Source of the DNA: Musa acuminata AAA Group
Lineage: Eukaryota; Streptophyta; Magnoliopsida; Zingiberales; Musaceae
Length of the DNA stretch: 64,000 nucleotides
Reading direction: 5' to 3'
NCBI RefSeq assembly: GCF_036884655.1
Contig: NC_088348.1
Span: 27,241,501-27,305,500, forward strand
Shown here: piece by piece, positions 22,000 through 33,155 of the stretch
How positions within the stretch are numbered: the first letter of the stretch is position 1
How the letters are laid out: every line of letters starts with the position of its first letter
Made by a program: the position numbers and the translations under genes
Notes under the pieces: model-generated
Databases searched by the model: none
The model's input: only the letters and a program-made list of their open reading frames with translations
What the model was told of the DNA's origin: nothing

Positions 22000-24900
22000 C
22001 TGCGCCATGCACGTACTTCGTGCACTTAATTCCCAGCGTGGCTAATTAGTCGTGTTCTTCACTCCGTTCCCTCATAGATTTTGGGTTACTCCGTATTGTT
22101 TTCTTCTCTGTAATCTCGAGGGGAGTGGAAAAAGCCACATGTACAAGGTGTTAAAGGGTGTGTGTGATGAATCCAGTAGGACTAGATTGGGTTCTCTCTC
22201 TCTCGCTCTCTCTCTCTTAGTATGGTTTGTCTTCATGTGCTAATAAGATATAGCGAGCGTAATTTGAGCGTATTTCTAGGTTTTCTGATAGAAAGATGAG
22301 GGAAGAAACAAGCGATGGAGGTAATTCCTGTTCTAAAAGAGCAGAACAGAGCTGCAAAAGGAAAAAGGGGTAAGTGTAGCAGTAGCGATTGAGGTTGATG
22401 GCTTGCCTTGAAGTCTCTTGTGGAGCCAATGATGTGGGGACGATGGCTTTGGTGGGAGACGACCGGGGAAGTCTTCGTGCCCTCTTAAATGACAGTGGAG
22501 GTGTTCTGCGCAGGCAGACAACAAGAAGCTTCCACTGGTACTGCTGTTGCTGTTGCTGCTGTTGCTGAGAGCTCGCTCAACGACACAAAGGCAGATAACT
22601 CGTGTATGGATCTTATTCTCCTTCCAATTCCTCCATGCTTCTTCATTCACACCACATAGCTTTCAACCATAGAAAGCCAACAAATACCACCAGGATGTGG
22701 CTCATTTTCGAGTCTGTTCACCAGGAGATGAGGTTCGATCAAAAACAGGGGAAATCTTTGACCACAACACCGAAAGATCACGGCGACTCTTCGTACAAAG
22801 TGTCGCAGCCCAGCAAGAAAGCGCGGAGCCAAAGAACTTACTTCGCTTACTTTTCTACGAGTCAAAGTCTTCCTAAACGTGTACGGTTTCATAATAAGGA
22901 AAAGGATACATCACCAGCGACGCCCACCAAGCTTGAAGAAACCTTCTTCTTCCTCCTCCTCTGTTCATGCGAGACGGATCGACGCTCTTCCTTTCGTAGG
23001 AAAACGAGACAGAGTTGACCAGCAACACCCACTGACTCGTTAATTTCGCTGAAAATTATAATGAGATAATTTTTTATTTGCTCGGATGTGAATTGGTTTT
23101 ATGAATTGGTTTTCAATTTTAATCAGTAATTTTTGGAAATAAAAATTAAAATGTATCAATAAAACTATTGGAAAGAGGTAAATAGAGAGACTTTGTCTAT
23201 GTTTCCTTTGTGTGACAAAAGACACAGTCAAAAACATCATTAAAAAAAAAAGATTGTTATTTTAATCCATCAGTTATTTAGATTTAATCATTTAACTTTA
23301 TTCTGCATCACATTGGCATCTTCTTCTAACCTCATCTTGATCTTATCAACGTAGTAGAAAATGGATCATATCAGTCTATCATCTCATCAACCCAACTCAT
23401 GTTTGAGTTTATTAGAGTTTTGAAGATTAATGATAATAATTTTGAATTGGTTATTCTAATCTATCGATAGTAGTGAAAGTTTCAGCTTTTAATTACTGAA
23501 AAATATAATATCCTAAATATTGTCTCGATTTCTTTTTTATTTAATGTCATTTATATACAATGATAATAATAAAATATAAAATCTCAACTATTTAAGATCG
23601 ATTTTATGGATAATTTTTTCATAATTAAAATATAGAAAATGAACATATTTAATTAATTAAGAGTATTTAAATATTTTATTTTTATTTTTGATAAAACCAT
23701 TTCCTTTTACCGTTAATATTATTTGTCTTACATCTTCAAACTAAATTAACTAACAAGTTCATATACTTGAAAACCATTACTACTTATTTTATCCACCATT
23801 GAAGCTGCACATAATTGTTCATGAAAAAAAAAATTTATTTTCTGATAAATTTACTTTTACCAAATATTCTTATCTTAGTGGTTTTTTTTTTTTGTGTATG
23901 GATTATATCTTAATAATACAACGTTCAAATCCATAAAACATTGTCGACCTAACAATTATGATATAAAATAATAATGCTCATGCCATTTATATATTTCTAT
24001 AAATTTTCATGAATACGATAAAAGAATACTCAATTTTTAGTTTTGTTTTGTATTGGTAACTTTATAAAATTAGAAAGCAAAACTAAATTTGATTAGTGAG
24101 TAGAAAACAAAACTTTGGGTGTGCATCAGATTGCCAATAGAAGGTCATTAAATAAACAAAAACAACAAGTCTTGCAGAGATGGCAATAATGATTTGATAT
24201 ATACTGCTCATAAAACTGGCATGTCCTTCGATGACACAAATTGATATGAGTCAAAACACACAAATGATAGTAAATCTACCCTCATATTAAAAACAATTGG
24301 ACAGACAGCAGAAAAATGAAAACAAAACATCAATCAGCATTCACAAACTATGTTATAATGTAGTCTATCGGAGTAGAGTTTTGTGGTGACAAGAATGATC
24401 TATAAAATATTTTTTTAATGTTTGGATCATTAAAGGATATGTATTAAGGATTTCCCTACACATTTATAAGGTTTCATAAATATTTTAGAATTTTTTGAAA
24501 AAATAATTGCATCGCCAATATTAAATTTTAGGACAAAGTGGTATTAAATTCATATTAAATTGAAAAAAAAATTCAAACTTTGAAAACTGAAATTAGTAAA
24601 ATATTTTTTTTATTTCTTAAAATGTATAAATGATTTTTTGTCTTCTAAAAATTTAAGATTTTTAGATTTTTGGTGTTATTTATTGAAAATATATAAATAA
24701 TAATATTATATTTATATTTACTTTATTTTAAATAATTTTATTTTTATATTTTATTCATTTTTATGATTATGATTTATTTATAATTTTAACATCAATTTAT
24801 ACAATCATTTTTTGTATTTGTATTATTATAAATCAATATATATTAATATTGAAAGTGTTGGATCAATCAAATGGATCTTAAAGTAAAAGAAAATATGAAA

Positions 24901-25079
24901 AATAAATAAAAGAGTGATCAATAATATCTTTTAAATGAAAGAGTGATCAATAATATTTTTTATCAACTATGTTAACCGATATATTTAAAAATATATTATA
25001 AGATAGAAAAAAGATTGATAATATTTTGGTTACATCGTTAAATGTGATGATGAAACCAATTGATAATGTTATGATCTAA
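22000..25079. other. Intergenic stretch, AT-rich, no recognisable gene
   Basis: The first part holds the transporter 3' region with a CT-rich run at 22195-22218. Short ORFs on both strands at 22333-22892 include a Ser/Asn-rich one from a CAG/CAA-type repeat, and none matches a family I know. From 23.0 to 25.0 kb the sequence is strongly AT-rich with no coding signal. Confidence 0.4.
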
Positions 25080-26590
25080 TCTGCATTTTGAGTTATGCAT
25101 GACTAGCTTCGTTCAGGAAAGACAATGAAAGTAGGAATAATCAATAGTGGGCCGGAGTGGAATATGTCAGAAGATTGGACAACGAGCCAGAGGATCGATC
25201 GACGTGTTCGTAGAAGGTTTCATGCAATGAGTTCGAGCAATGAGCCTAGAAGAGCGGACATTGTGTTAAGAAAATTGAAGTTGCGGAGGTCAACATGCCA
25301 ATTGGGCAAAAGACCGCAAAAGAGGACGATGCGCCAAAGGATTGGACGAAGTACCGATGAACCAATGACATGCTGGATAACATATGATTAATTATTTATA
25401 ATAATTATCTAGATCGAAGTATTTTTAGTTGTAATTAAGTTGGTTTAGAATGTAATTAGGTTAACTCAATTAGGGGCTAACTAGGCCCAAAGTGGGATTG
25501 TTTGGGCAAAAGAAAGGTCCATTCAGTGACCCAAAAGTTGGGTTAGACGATGACACCATTGGTCCAGGCGATGACATCACTAGTGGCTCAGTCTCCGAGA
25601 CAGTCTTCAAGACTATGTCAAGCGGTGGTACCGCCAGACTAGGTGGTGGTATAGTTCAGTGTCAATGTTGCAGGCGATAGTATTACCCAACTTACGTGGT
25701 GGTACCATCGGGACCCGGAAAACCTTAGATGAGATTTTTTTTTGCTCCAATTTTAAAGTCATTTGGGGTCTATAAATACCCCAACTACTCTGGCATGGAA
25801 TGCATGAATTTGACCATAATATTGAGTTGAAAAATGGGGAAATAATACTTGAGTAAAAGTTATAATCTCTTTAGATTAGTAACTCTCTTCCTCCTAGAAG
25901 GTTTATAAGACGATGGTACCGTCAAACTATGCGATGGTACCACCAGACTAAGCGGTGGTATAGCCCAGTATCAATGTTGCTTGCGGTGGTGCTGCCTAGC
26001 TTAGGCGGTGGTACCATCGGGACCCGAGAAACCCGGGATGAGTCTTTTTTTGGCTCCAATTTTGAAGCCATTCGGGGTCTATAAATATCCCAACTATTTC
26101 TGTATGGAATGCACGAATTTGAGCAGAAAATTGAGTTGAAAAAGGAGAAAATAATACTTAAGTAAAAATTATAATCTCTCTAAATTAGTGAGTCTCTTCT
26201 TCCTAGAGTTACAATGTTTACAAGGGATGAGTGAGGTTTAAAAGAGAAAAGTGTAAAAGTTCTCTCTTGAACATGTGAAAAGGAGAAAAAGTGTAAAAAG
26301 GTAATTGATTTTCACCCATTAAAAGAAGATCCATAGTGAAAGTCGATTACCTGAAGAGAAATCAAGAATGGATATATATCATGATGACCAAACCATTATA
26401 AATTAGTATGCCTTCTTTCTTCATTGTCACTTACTTACTTTGCAACGGTTTTACTCCTTCGTTACGCATACTCTTACGAGCATTTTTAAAGTTAAATATT
26501 ATCGAAATAATTTTTATTATATAAATTTTTTGACTCGATGTAATTTTTAATACTGTACTAATTCATCACCCCTTTTAGTGCCGATTTGAT
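25080..26590. repeat. Retroelement-derived repeat block with internal 309-bp duplication
   Basis: Two copies (about 25606-25905 and 25912-26215) share GCGGTGGTA blocks and GGTACCATCGGGACCCG. They also share GGTCTATAAATA (TATA-like), TTGAGTTGAAAAA and AATAATACTTGAGTAAAA-like text; equivalent points lie 309 bp apart. The 3' end, near 26560, has AATTCATCACCCCTTTTAGTG, a style I associate with plant LTR ends. The 88-codon ORF at 25125 is Arg-rich repeat text, not a gene. The LTR-retrotransposon origin is inferred; no polyprotein is present. Confidence 0.55.
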
Positions 26591-27258
26591 CATAATAATT
26601 ATCTCTCAAAATATAATATTAAGATATTTTTAAGAAAAATTGATTATTTAAATTTAATTGAATGCGAGCAACATCCTCATATCACATCGTCATATTCAAT
26701 TTGAGGATCCTAAACTATGAAAACTTTAAATTTTTTTGCTCTTAATAAAGGTATAATTTTGTTCTTTTGCAAAATGATTGGATGTGAGTTTCACTTAATC
26801 ACATGAAATTGTTTTCCCCCTCATTGCTACATTCTGAATATTAATATATAAAACAACTTCGGCTTAAACTAATCATTTGATCGTAAACACGAAGATTATA
26901 AAGTCAATGCAATCCATCCATTCACGATGAATTTTTATGACGGGGATAAGTATTCTATCCTAAAATTAATAAGATTGACTGAAATTACTTATATATCCTT
27001 CGTATTTATCCCCAAATAAATAGATAAATATTACGGACTCCTGTACCAACATTGGCGTCCCCAAACTCCAACACCCCGCTGTCATCACCCACTCATCTTG
27101 CAATTCCAGCTGTTCTTCTAACCGTCCATCACCCGGATCACATTACGCCCCACCTCCTCTCTCGAGGGACCCACGCCATAAAATGTCTCGCGCGCAGAGG
27201 TTTCCGCCGTGGAGCGGGAGCGGCAACTCAGGCGGAGGCGGAGGGAGGAAGCGCCACC

Positions 27259-28170
27259 ATGGCCCCTTCCGTGAGAGGCCGAGGTGGCAGCGTCGCCGCT
27301 GGGGACGTCGGAGGAGGAGCAGGAGAAGGCGGTGGATACTACCCTGCGCCTCCTCCCATCCCCTTCTCGAGACACCACCTGGAAGTGACGGTGATCTCGG
27401 CTCAGGATCTCTACCCGGCCGCCCGGTCGATGCGCACATACGCGGTGGCCTATTTTCGGCCCGACCACCGCGCCCGCACCCGCATCGACGCCTCCGGCCA
27501 CACCGACCCCACCTGGAACGACAAGTTCGTCTTCCGCGTCGACGATGCCGTCCTCCACTCCGACACCTCTGCCATCACCATCGACGTCTACGCCGACCGC
27601 CCGGGCCTTCTGCCGGGCCCCGACATCCTCCTCGGCACCGCCCGCGCCCTCCTCTCCACCCTCCGCCCCTCCTCCGCCACCCACTACGCGGCCCTTCAGA
27701 TCCGCCGCCCCGCCTCCCTCCGCCCGCAGGGCATCCTCAACCTCGGCGTCGCCCTCGTCGACCCCTCCGCCCGCTCCGTCCCCGTCCACGCCGACCGCGG
27801 CCACGCCTCCTCCACCCCCAGGCCCGAGGTCCCGAAGCCCAAGCGTCCCACCGCGGGAACCAGTCGAGCGGCGGACCGGGAGAGGACGGAGCTGGAGAGG
27901 AAGCTAGAGAAGTGGAGGGCCGAGCTGCCGCCAGTCAGCGGCGAGGTGGTGAGACAGGAGAAGGGAGGACGCAACCGCGGCGCCCCCGTGGCCGCGGTCG
28001 TCGAGGACGAGCCAGTGATTCGGCCGCAGAGGAATCGGAGCTTTAAGAGGTTTGCGTGCTTCGGCGGCGGAAATGTGGAGTCGGGGGAGTTCGTTGCCGC
28101 CCCGCGATATGTGGAGGAGAGGCCGCCGAGAAGGGCCGCCAGGGTTGCCGTCCATCGCCACAAGGGGTAA
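27259..28170 (+). CDS. C2-domain protein, single exon, 303 aa
   Basis: Residues about 39-167 form a C2 fold (HHLEVTVISAQDL, then TDPTWNDKFVFRV and ITIDVYADRP), the module that binds phospholipid, often with calcium. The following part is Pro/Arg/Lys-rich. It has a short charged helix (ERTELERKLEKWRAEL) and a basic C-terminus (RSFKRFACFGGG). No membrane segment or signal peptide is evident. The ATG at 27259 sits in a near-ideal GCCACCATGG context. The same frame runs upstream to 27052 with other ATGs, but that stretch reads like 5' UTR. The gene is GC-rich and intronless, like small SRC2/BAP-type C2 proteins. Acidic calcium ligands are only partly evident, so calcium dependence is open. A 228-codon minus-strand ORF here is a GC shadow. 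Confidence 0.85.
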   Translation: MAPSVRGRGGSVAAGDVGGGAGEGGGYYPAPPPIPFSRHHLEVTVISAQDLYPAARSMRTYAVAYFRPDHRARTRIDASGHTDPTWNDKFVFRVDDAVLHSDTSAITIDVYADRPGLLPGPDILLGTARALLSTLRPSSATHYAALQIRRPASLRPQGILNLGVALVDPSARSVPVHADRGHASSTPRPEVPKPKRPTAGTSRAADRERTELERKLEKWRAELPPVSGEVVRQEKGGRNRGAPVAAVVEDEPVIRPQRNRSFKRFACFGGGNVESGEFVAAPRYVEERPPRRAARVAVHRHKG

Positions 28171-28819
28171 GGGTCATCTTGTAAGTTCGTTTTTGTTTCT
28201 GGGTTTTTCTGCATAGTAGCATAAATCCAAATAAGACTAATTATATAACACCATAAATCTTTATATTTTTAAAAATTATATTACGATTTTTATATTTTAT
28301 ATTAATATTTTACTTTCAAAATACTAAATATAATTAATTATAAAAATAATCTATAATTAATCCTCATATAAATTAATTTTTTTTTATATTTTATGAAAAA
28401 AATGAAAGAAATAAATATATGACTGGTTAGTCTTCGTTACTGCAGCTATAGAGATCGAGAAGGGCTGCCCAATATTTGATCATCATATCACTTATTTACG
28501 TGGCAAGATGCGTCAGAAAAGGGTGCAACATGTCATGTGGAGTTGCAATAACCTTATCCAGTCTGCTTCCGAGTCCATTCATCCGTGATCGAGTTGTTTA
28601 GTTCTCCGACACAGTACGGAAATTTTTTTGGTGTGTTCTTCAAACGCTTATTTTGTAAGAATTATTGAGGTCCAAACGATATGAAACGACAGCTGAAATA
28701 TAGTTGGTTGACGAAAAATGACGTGGGAAAATAAATATACCTTTAATATAAAATCAAAACGGTGCAGATGAGATCTCAGCCCCCTCTTCTGATGATGAAA
28801 ATGACGATCACACGCCTGT
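28171..28819. other. Intergenic region between the C2 gene and the ExoX-like gene
   Basis: AT-rich for its first 250 bp, with no coding signal. The second half is probably the promoter of the gene starting at 28924. A GACGTGGG element lies near 28722. Confidence 0.4.
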
Positions 28820-28836
28820 CACGTGAGTACCACGTG
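28820..28836 (+). promoter_or_regulatory. Pair of G-box (CACGTG) elements
   Basis: Perfect CACGTG hexamers at 28820-28825 and 28831-28836, with starts 11 bp apart, about one helical turn. They lie about 90-100 bp upstream of the ATG at 28924. The second is in an ABRE-like CCACGTGGG context. G-boxes bind bZIP and bHLH factors. Confidence 0.6.
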
Positions 28837-28923
28837 GGAAAGGCCACTGTGAGATAAACCCCTCGCCGCTGTCCTCTGCGTCGGTCTGTTTTAGTCTGCT
28901 TCTGCTCCTTATCTTTCTCGTCG

Positions 28924-30027
28924 ATGCCTCTGCTCCATCTCCCCTTTTCTCAGATCCGGCCTCCATGCGTCGCCAGCCTCCGTCCCAGGCTGGCCGGCTC
29001 ACATAACGTTCCGGCGAGGGACAGGATCATTGACTTCGGCAAGCACAAGGGACGGATGCTGGGCTCCCTTCCGTCGTCTTACCTTCGGTGGGTGTCGAGG
29101 AACCTCCGCGCCCGCGACTTCGAGGAGTGGGCACGCCTGGCCGACGAGGTGCTGCAGGACCCGGTCTACCGAGACCGGCTGGAGTGGGAGGCGTTGGAGC
29201 GGATCCTCACCGGAGACGGCCTCCGCCGGAGCTCATTCGACCCCGCCGACTCTCCCGTCGCCGAGCTCATCGAGGTCAGCGATCGCTTCGGGTGGGACAA
29301 CAAGGCCAAGGACGCCTGGGCCGGGATCAACTTCGAGCTCCTGGGCACCTCCAAGGGCGGGCGCATACCCCGGGTCCGGAGCCCATCCCCGGCCACGGAG
29401 GGCGGCCATGGAGAGGGTAAACGCGTGACCTTTCGCCGGGAATCGAAGATCTCGAGCGGTTCCAGACCGGGGCCGGAGAAGAAATCGGGAGGTGTTGATG
29501 TGGGTTCTATTTTGGGCGGAGTGCGGCTGAAACGGGACGGGAAAACGATCGTTCCGGCCTGCGACTCAATTGCTTCGAGCAAGGAACAGACGGGAGCCTT
29601 CGCCACGGATTCGACATCGAGGGAACAAATCAAGGATGGATTTTTGAGAGGCAATCCGAAGGGTCCGCTCCATGGGAGCACTTCGAGCGGAAGACGGGTG
29701 GGAATTTTAAGCAAGGGGCATAGATTTGTGATTGGCGGCGGAGGAGAAGAAGAAGAACAAGAAGAAGAAGAAGAAGAAGAAGAGGGGAAGGAGGAGGTGG
29801 CGACGAGAGGAAATAGAGAGGAGAGGAGGGAGAGGAGGAGATTAAAGAGGGAGCAGCAGCTCGAGATGCTGAGAAGGGAGGTGGGAGTGGAGGAGAGGAG
29901 TGGAAGAGGCAACGAGGCCTTGGTGATCAAGAGAGGAGTTTTGAGAGGAGAACACCACCACCAGATCGCCAATCCTTTTCCTGGACGGAGAGCCCTTTTG
30001 GAGAAGGTCAAAAGACAGGGAGACTGA
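28924..30027 (+). CDS. ExoX C-terminal-like (DUF3820-type) domain protein, 367 aa
   Basis: Residues about 35-80 carry IIDFGKHKGRMLGSLPSSYL followed by RWVSRNLRARDFEEWARLAD. The FGKHKG...LP..YL.W pattern is found at the C-terminus of bacterial exonuclease X and in DUF3820-type proteins, and also in a small plant family of unknown role. The first 30 residues are basic and hydroxylated with few acids, so a plastid or mitochondrial transit peptide is possible but unproven. The middle is Ser/Gly-rich and disordered-looking. Near residues 275-295 is a run of glutamates encoded by a GAA/GAG repeat, followed by an Arg/Glu-rich helix. No exonuclease catalytic domain is present, so nuclease activity should not be assumed. 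There is no intron. A 281-codon minus-strand ORF here is the reverse of the GAA/GAG repeats. Confidence 0.8.
   Translation: MPLLHLPFSQIRPPCVASLRPRLAGSHNVPARDRIIDFGKHKGRMLGSLPSSYLRWVSRNLRARDFEEWARLADEVLQDPVYRDRLEWEALERILTGDGLRRSSFDPADSPVAELIEVSDRFGWDNKAKDAWAGINFELLGTSKGGRIPRVRSPSPATEGGHGEGKRVTFRRESKISSGSRPGPEKKSGGVDVGSILGGVRLKRDGKTIVPACDSIASSKEQTGAFATDSTSREQIKDGFLRGNPKGPLHGSTSSGRRVGILSKGHRFVIGGGGEEEEQEEEEEEEEGKEEVATRGNREERRERRRLKREQQLEMLRREVGVEERSGRGNEALVIKRGVLRGEHHHQIANPFPGRRALLEKVKRQGD
29745..29800 (+). repeat. (GAA/GAG)n in-frame repeat encoding polyglutamate
   Basis: A GAA/GAG trinucleotide run inside the ExoX-like coding sequence, giving an almost pure Glu tract. Triplet repeats like this are usually length-polymorphic. 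Confidence 0.9.
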
Positions 30028-30290
30028 TCGACTTGTTTCCTCGTTTCGTTTTGACTTGCAACTTAGAAATTGCGTGCTTGTTGTGTTAGTTTTCTATGAG
30101 ACAACATTTTTAATTATTAGAGAATAAATAATTATGACTAAAAAGGATTACTAAATGCAATTATGATGATATAATACATCATTATTATATTTTGGTATAT
30201 TTGTTATTGTTGCCGATTATTAAGTTATATGTTCAATAGGAAGAAAAAAAAGGATTAATCTGAGTTTTGATAAGATTAAAAATAATCAAG

Positions 30291-30294
30291 AAAA
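30291..30294 (-). terminator. Pol III T4 terminator of tRNA-Gly
   Basis: Four T residues on the minus strand just downstream of the tRNA 3' end. Confidence 0.7.
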
Positions 30295-30296
30295 CC

Positions 30297-30367
30297 TGCA
30301 CCAGCCGGGAATCGAACCCGGGTCTGTACCGTGGCAGGGTACTATTCTACCACTAGACCACTGGTGC
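30297..30367 (-). tRNA. tRNA-Gly (anticodon GCC)
   Basis: The 71-nt minus-strand cloverleaf starts GCACCAGTGGTCTAGTGG (A box TGGTCTAGTGG) and has anticodon loop CTGCCAC. Its B box / T loop is GGTTCGATTCC, and a 7-bp acceptor stem (GCACCAG/CTGGTGC) ends in discriminator A. CCA is not encoded, as expected for nuclear genes. A TTTT run five bases past the 3' end (30291-30294 on the plus strand) fits a pol III terminator. No intron is present. Confidence 0.97.
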
Positions 30368-30484
30368 TGCTGTGAAAGAATGCAAACACTATTTTATTTA
30401 ATGTAGTTTTTAATCTCTACTTCCCCCGCACTTTTCGTTCGCGTCATGTCCAGAGGGGTTTCACATCGACCCTCTCTGGAGCAC

Positions 30485-31290
30485 TCGAGAGAGCTTCCGT
30501 TTAACATTAAGAGGAGTGGTTCGGGATCAAGATGGATGCTGACGGTCAGTTGCCATGGAATCAAACTTCTTTTTCTTGTTATGCGTCTTCCTACACTTGT
30601 TGCTTCTGATATCATTTGTTATAGACCTTGAGAACCTTGTTTTCCTGGTTGCTTGTTTGCAGGAACATCTTGATCATTGTACCAAGAAAAAAGAAGGAAT
30701 CTTCGGACATCAGCAGAACTAATTGTATTAATCAACGGATTTCGACGGTCAGTTCCGATGGCATTAGACTTCTTGTTTCCTTTTTGTTAGGTATCTTTAT
30801 GTCCCTTTTGTTCTGATATCCTTTTGGTTTCCTGGTCGGCGGCAAAAAAAAAAAGAATGAATCCTGTGACATCGAGAGCACCGGTTGCGTTAATCGACCG
30901 ATGATAGTTCACGTGGCATTGACATTCTTGTTATTTGTTTCTTTATGTCATTCGATAATTGCGATGAAGGCATTGATTTCATGTTTGGTGGAACATCTTC
31001 AATGTTCTATCATGAAGGAAAAAAAATGAATCTTTTGACATCAAGTGGACCGATTGCATTAATTCTTGAATCCTAACGTTCAGTTCCATGGCATTATGTT
31101 CATTCTCTTTTGTTATTGCCAGAAGATCTTTAACATTCTACCAAGAAAAAGAAGGAATCTTTTGACATCAGGAGGACTGGTTGCATCCATCGGTAGATCC
31201 CTGTGTTCTCTTCCCATGTTATTAATGTTATGGTCTTTGCACCCTTTTGGTTTTTGGTATTGTACTTCATCGTTGTCTAGATCGCCTTAG
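30485..31290. repeat. Five-unit degenerate tandem repeat, about 130-180 bp per unit
   Basis: Units begin near 30485, 30661, 30842, 30991 and 31121. Four share AAGAAAAA-GAATC, then TTGACATCAGGAGGAC, then GGTTGCATTAATC; the first has a more diverged version. Most also share a GACGGTCAGTTCCATGGCATT block and a T-rich tail. Two unit junctions look like splice acceptors (TTGCAG/GAACATCTT and TTGCCAG/AAGATCTT). Short ORFs inside do not align between units, so coding is unlikely. A hairpin-prone sequence precedes the first unit (CCAGAGGGG...CCCTCTCTGG at about 30450-30480). The nature of the repeat is unknown. Confidence 0.75.
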
Positions 31291-33155
31291 GAACTGATAC
31301 AAAAAGTTCTGTGCAAATGATTCAATATTCTGATTGTGTGTTTAGATCTTGGCCACAACATAATGATGCTTTAAAACCTTTATCATTGTTTACATCACCT
31401 ACTTTTTGGTTGACTTTGTTATTATTGCCTGTCATCATTGTTGCAATAATTTGTTTGTTCATCTACTCTGCTTTCACAGAACAGGATCCCACTTAAGCTC
31501 TGCCTACAACACAGTTGTTTTCTTAGGCTAGAAATGTTGCTTTCTGGATCAACGTAAGCAATTAGTCGACGTACTAAATGCAACCATGCCAATCTCATTT
31601 AGAAAATTTAATGTTGTGTTTTATTCTAGATTCTGTAATTAATGGGATATGTAAAGTCTTCTCTTGTGGCCTTGGAACATTGTCAGGGGACCATTCTGTG
31701 AATTATTGCAGGATCTCAATCATTGTTTTAGTAGACCAAATCAACTAACTAATAACCACCTTTTATTTCTGCCTTCACTTTTCTTTTATAATCTCTCTTA
31801 GAACCTTAATTGGAACATAGTTTACTTCTAATTGCTCCAATAGAAGTACCTACAAGTTTAGAAGCTAATGGTTATTTGTTGTTTCCATTGCTGGTCATTG
31901 TGTTCTTTTCAACACAATTTGTTGATTATGTAGACAAGGACTTGAGTTAGTGGTTTTTTTCTTCATTGGCTAGATTGGAAGTACAATGCAAATAGAAACT
32001 TGGAGAAGACACTAGAACGGGAGTTAATAGAAGCATTTATGAAATTTGATTTAGACAAAAGGGGATAAGAAAAGAGGCAATAGAAGAGAAAATTACATCA
32101 AAGGAGATGAAAAGAATGGAGAAAAGAGAGGATAGAAGAAGAGAGAACGACATAAAGTCCCCCACCACAACAGAGAGTATTTCACTAAAATCATCATTGC
32201 TTCTTTGTTAATAGCTTATTGACCACCCACAAGCTACTCATAGACCACTGAGCAACTTTAAAGCAATATTCCCTCTCCTTCTAATAGGACTTTGACGTAC
32301 CTTTAATACTTTAAAACCACACTTGTAATCAACACAAAACACTAGAAACAATAAAACTTTCTAGAGCTTGTGTAGTCCTAAGTCCTAACACAGTTCAAGC
32401 ATTAACAAAATTTTTACTATGTGGTCACCAAATTACAACACTGACTTTGCTTCTATAATGTAAAGATCTTTCTAAGAGAGTTTGAACAGATCTTTCTAAT
32501 GAATTTAAGATCATTGAAAATAAAGATCTATGGTAAAACGTTCTGCCTCCAATAAGCTTGGTGGTACATACTTGATTTCATGATATTTAACCATTCATTC
32601 TATAAAAGATGTTTTTCTTCTGCATTTCTTCAATACAAAGGTTATGAATACAGGTCAGACAAAGTACCAGTCTTAATGTATAATTCGATACTGGAATATA
32701 TAAAATTCATTTTTAAATCATTTTATTCAGCTGGGCATTGTGGGTTGGTATACCTCCCAGTGATGACGTTATTGTAGTAATTGGTTGATGCACTTCAGTT
32801 AAGTGGTAAACAAATTACAATTTTTTTGCTGCTTTTTGAGTGTTTGTCAAGTCTAGATTTGACTTTTGCTGCATCAATACGAAGCTCAAATTTGACAACT
32901 TGTAATTGAAGTCTTTTGTGTTTAGCAAATTTTGAGCACCTCAGTGAATACCTGCCTATTGCTGTCTCCAGTAGGATCATGGCACAATCTTTAAACCATC
33001 ACTAGAATTGGATAAAACTTCTCTCATGTATTGTCAAGTGGTAATGCATAATTTATTGAACTTAATGAAGAAAGGAAGCTTCTGCCCATCTGAAAGGGTA
33101 TGTGACATTAAGAGTTCCACATTATGTACCTTGCCAGGTACATCCTAAGTTCTGT
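31291..33155. other. Intergenic stretch downstream of the CER1-like gene
   Basis: No gene family recognised. The 61-codon ORF at 31311-31496 includes one hydrophobic stretch but has no supporting context. The part next to 33156 is presumably the CER1-like 3' UTR. Confidence 0.4.

Noticed and set aside
20866..22049. Long ORFs overlapping the ammonium transporter (244 codons minus; 349-codon Arg/Pro-rich plus-frame ORF at 21000-22049)
   Set aside because: They are shadows of the GC-rich AMT1 coding sequence, with low-complexity composition and no family motifs.
22333..22892. Possible small secreted peptide or microRNA precursor downstream of AMT1
   Set aside because: No CLE, CEP, PSK, RGF or IDA motif and no conserved plant miRNA sequence was recognised; too weak to call.
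27052..27258. Upstream in-frame ATG for the C2 gene
   Set aside because: The 69 added residues look like translated 5' UTR, and the ATG at 27259 has a far better initiation context.
27118..28214. ORFs of 98-287 codons in other frames of the C2 gene
   Set aside because: They are GC-driven open frames, rich in Arg, Pro and Gly; only the frame starting at 27259 shows a C2 fold.
29166..30011. 281-codon minus-strand ORF
   Set aside because: It is the reverse of the GAA/GAG-rich coding sequence, giving Ser/Leu-rich text without motifs.
30236..30296. tRNA-Gly followed by a C/D snoRNA (a dicistronic arrangement known in plants)
   Set aside because: No TGATGA and CTGA box pair lies downstream of the tRNA on the minus strand; a T4 terminator follows at once.
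31311..31496. 61-codon ORF with a hydrophobic segment
   Set aside because: It is short and isolated, with no promoter, splice or family support; AT-rich sequence gives such ORFs by chance.
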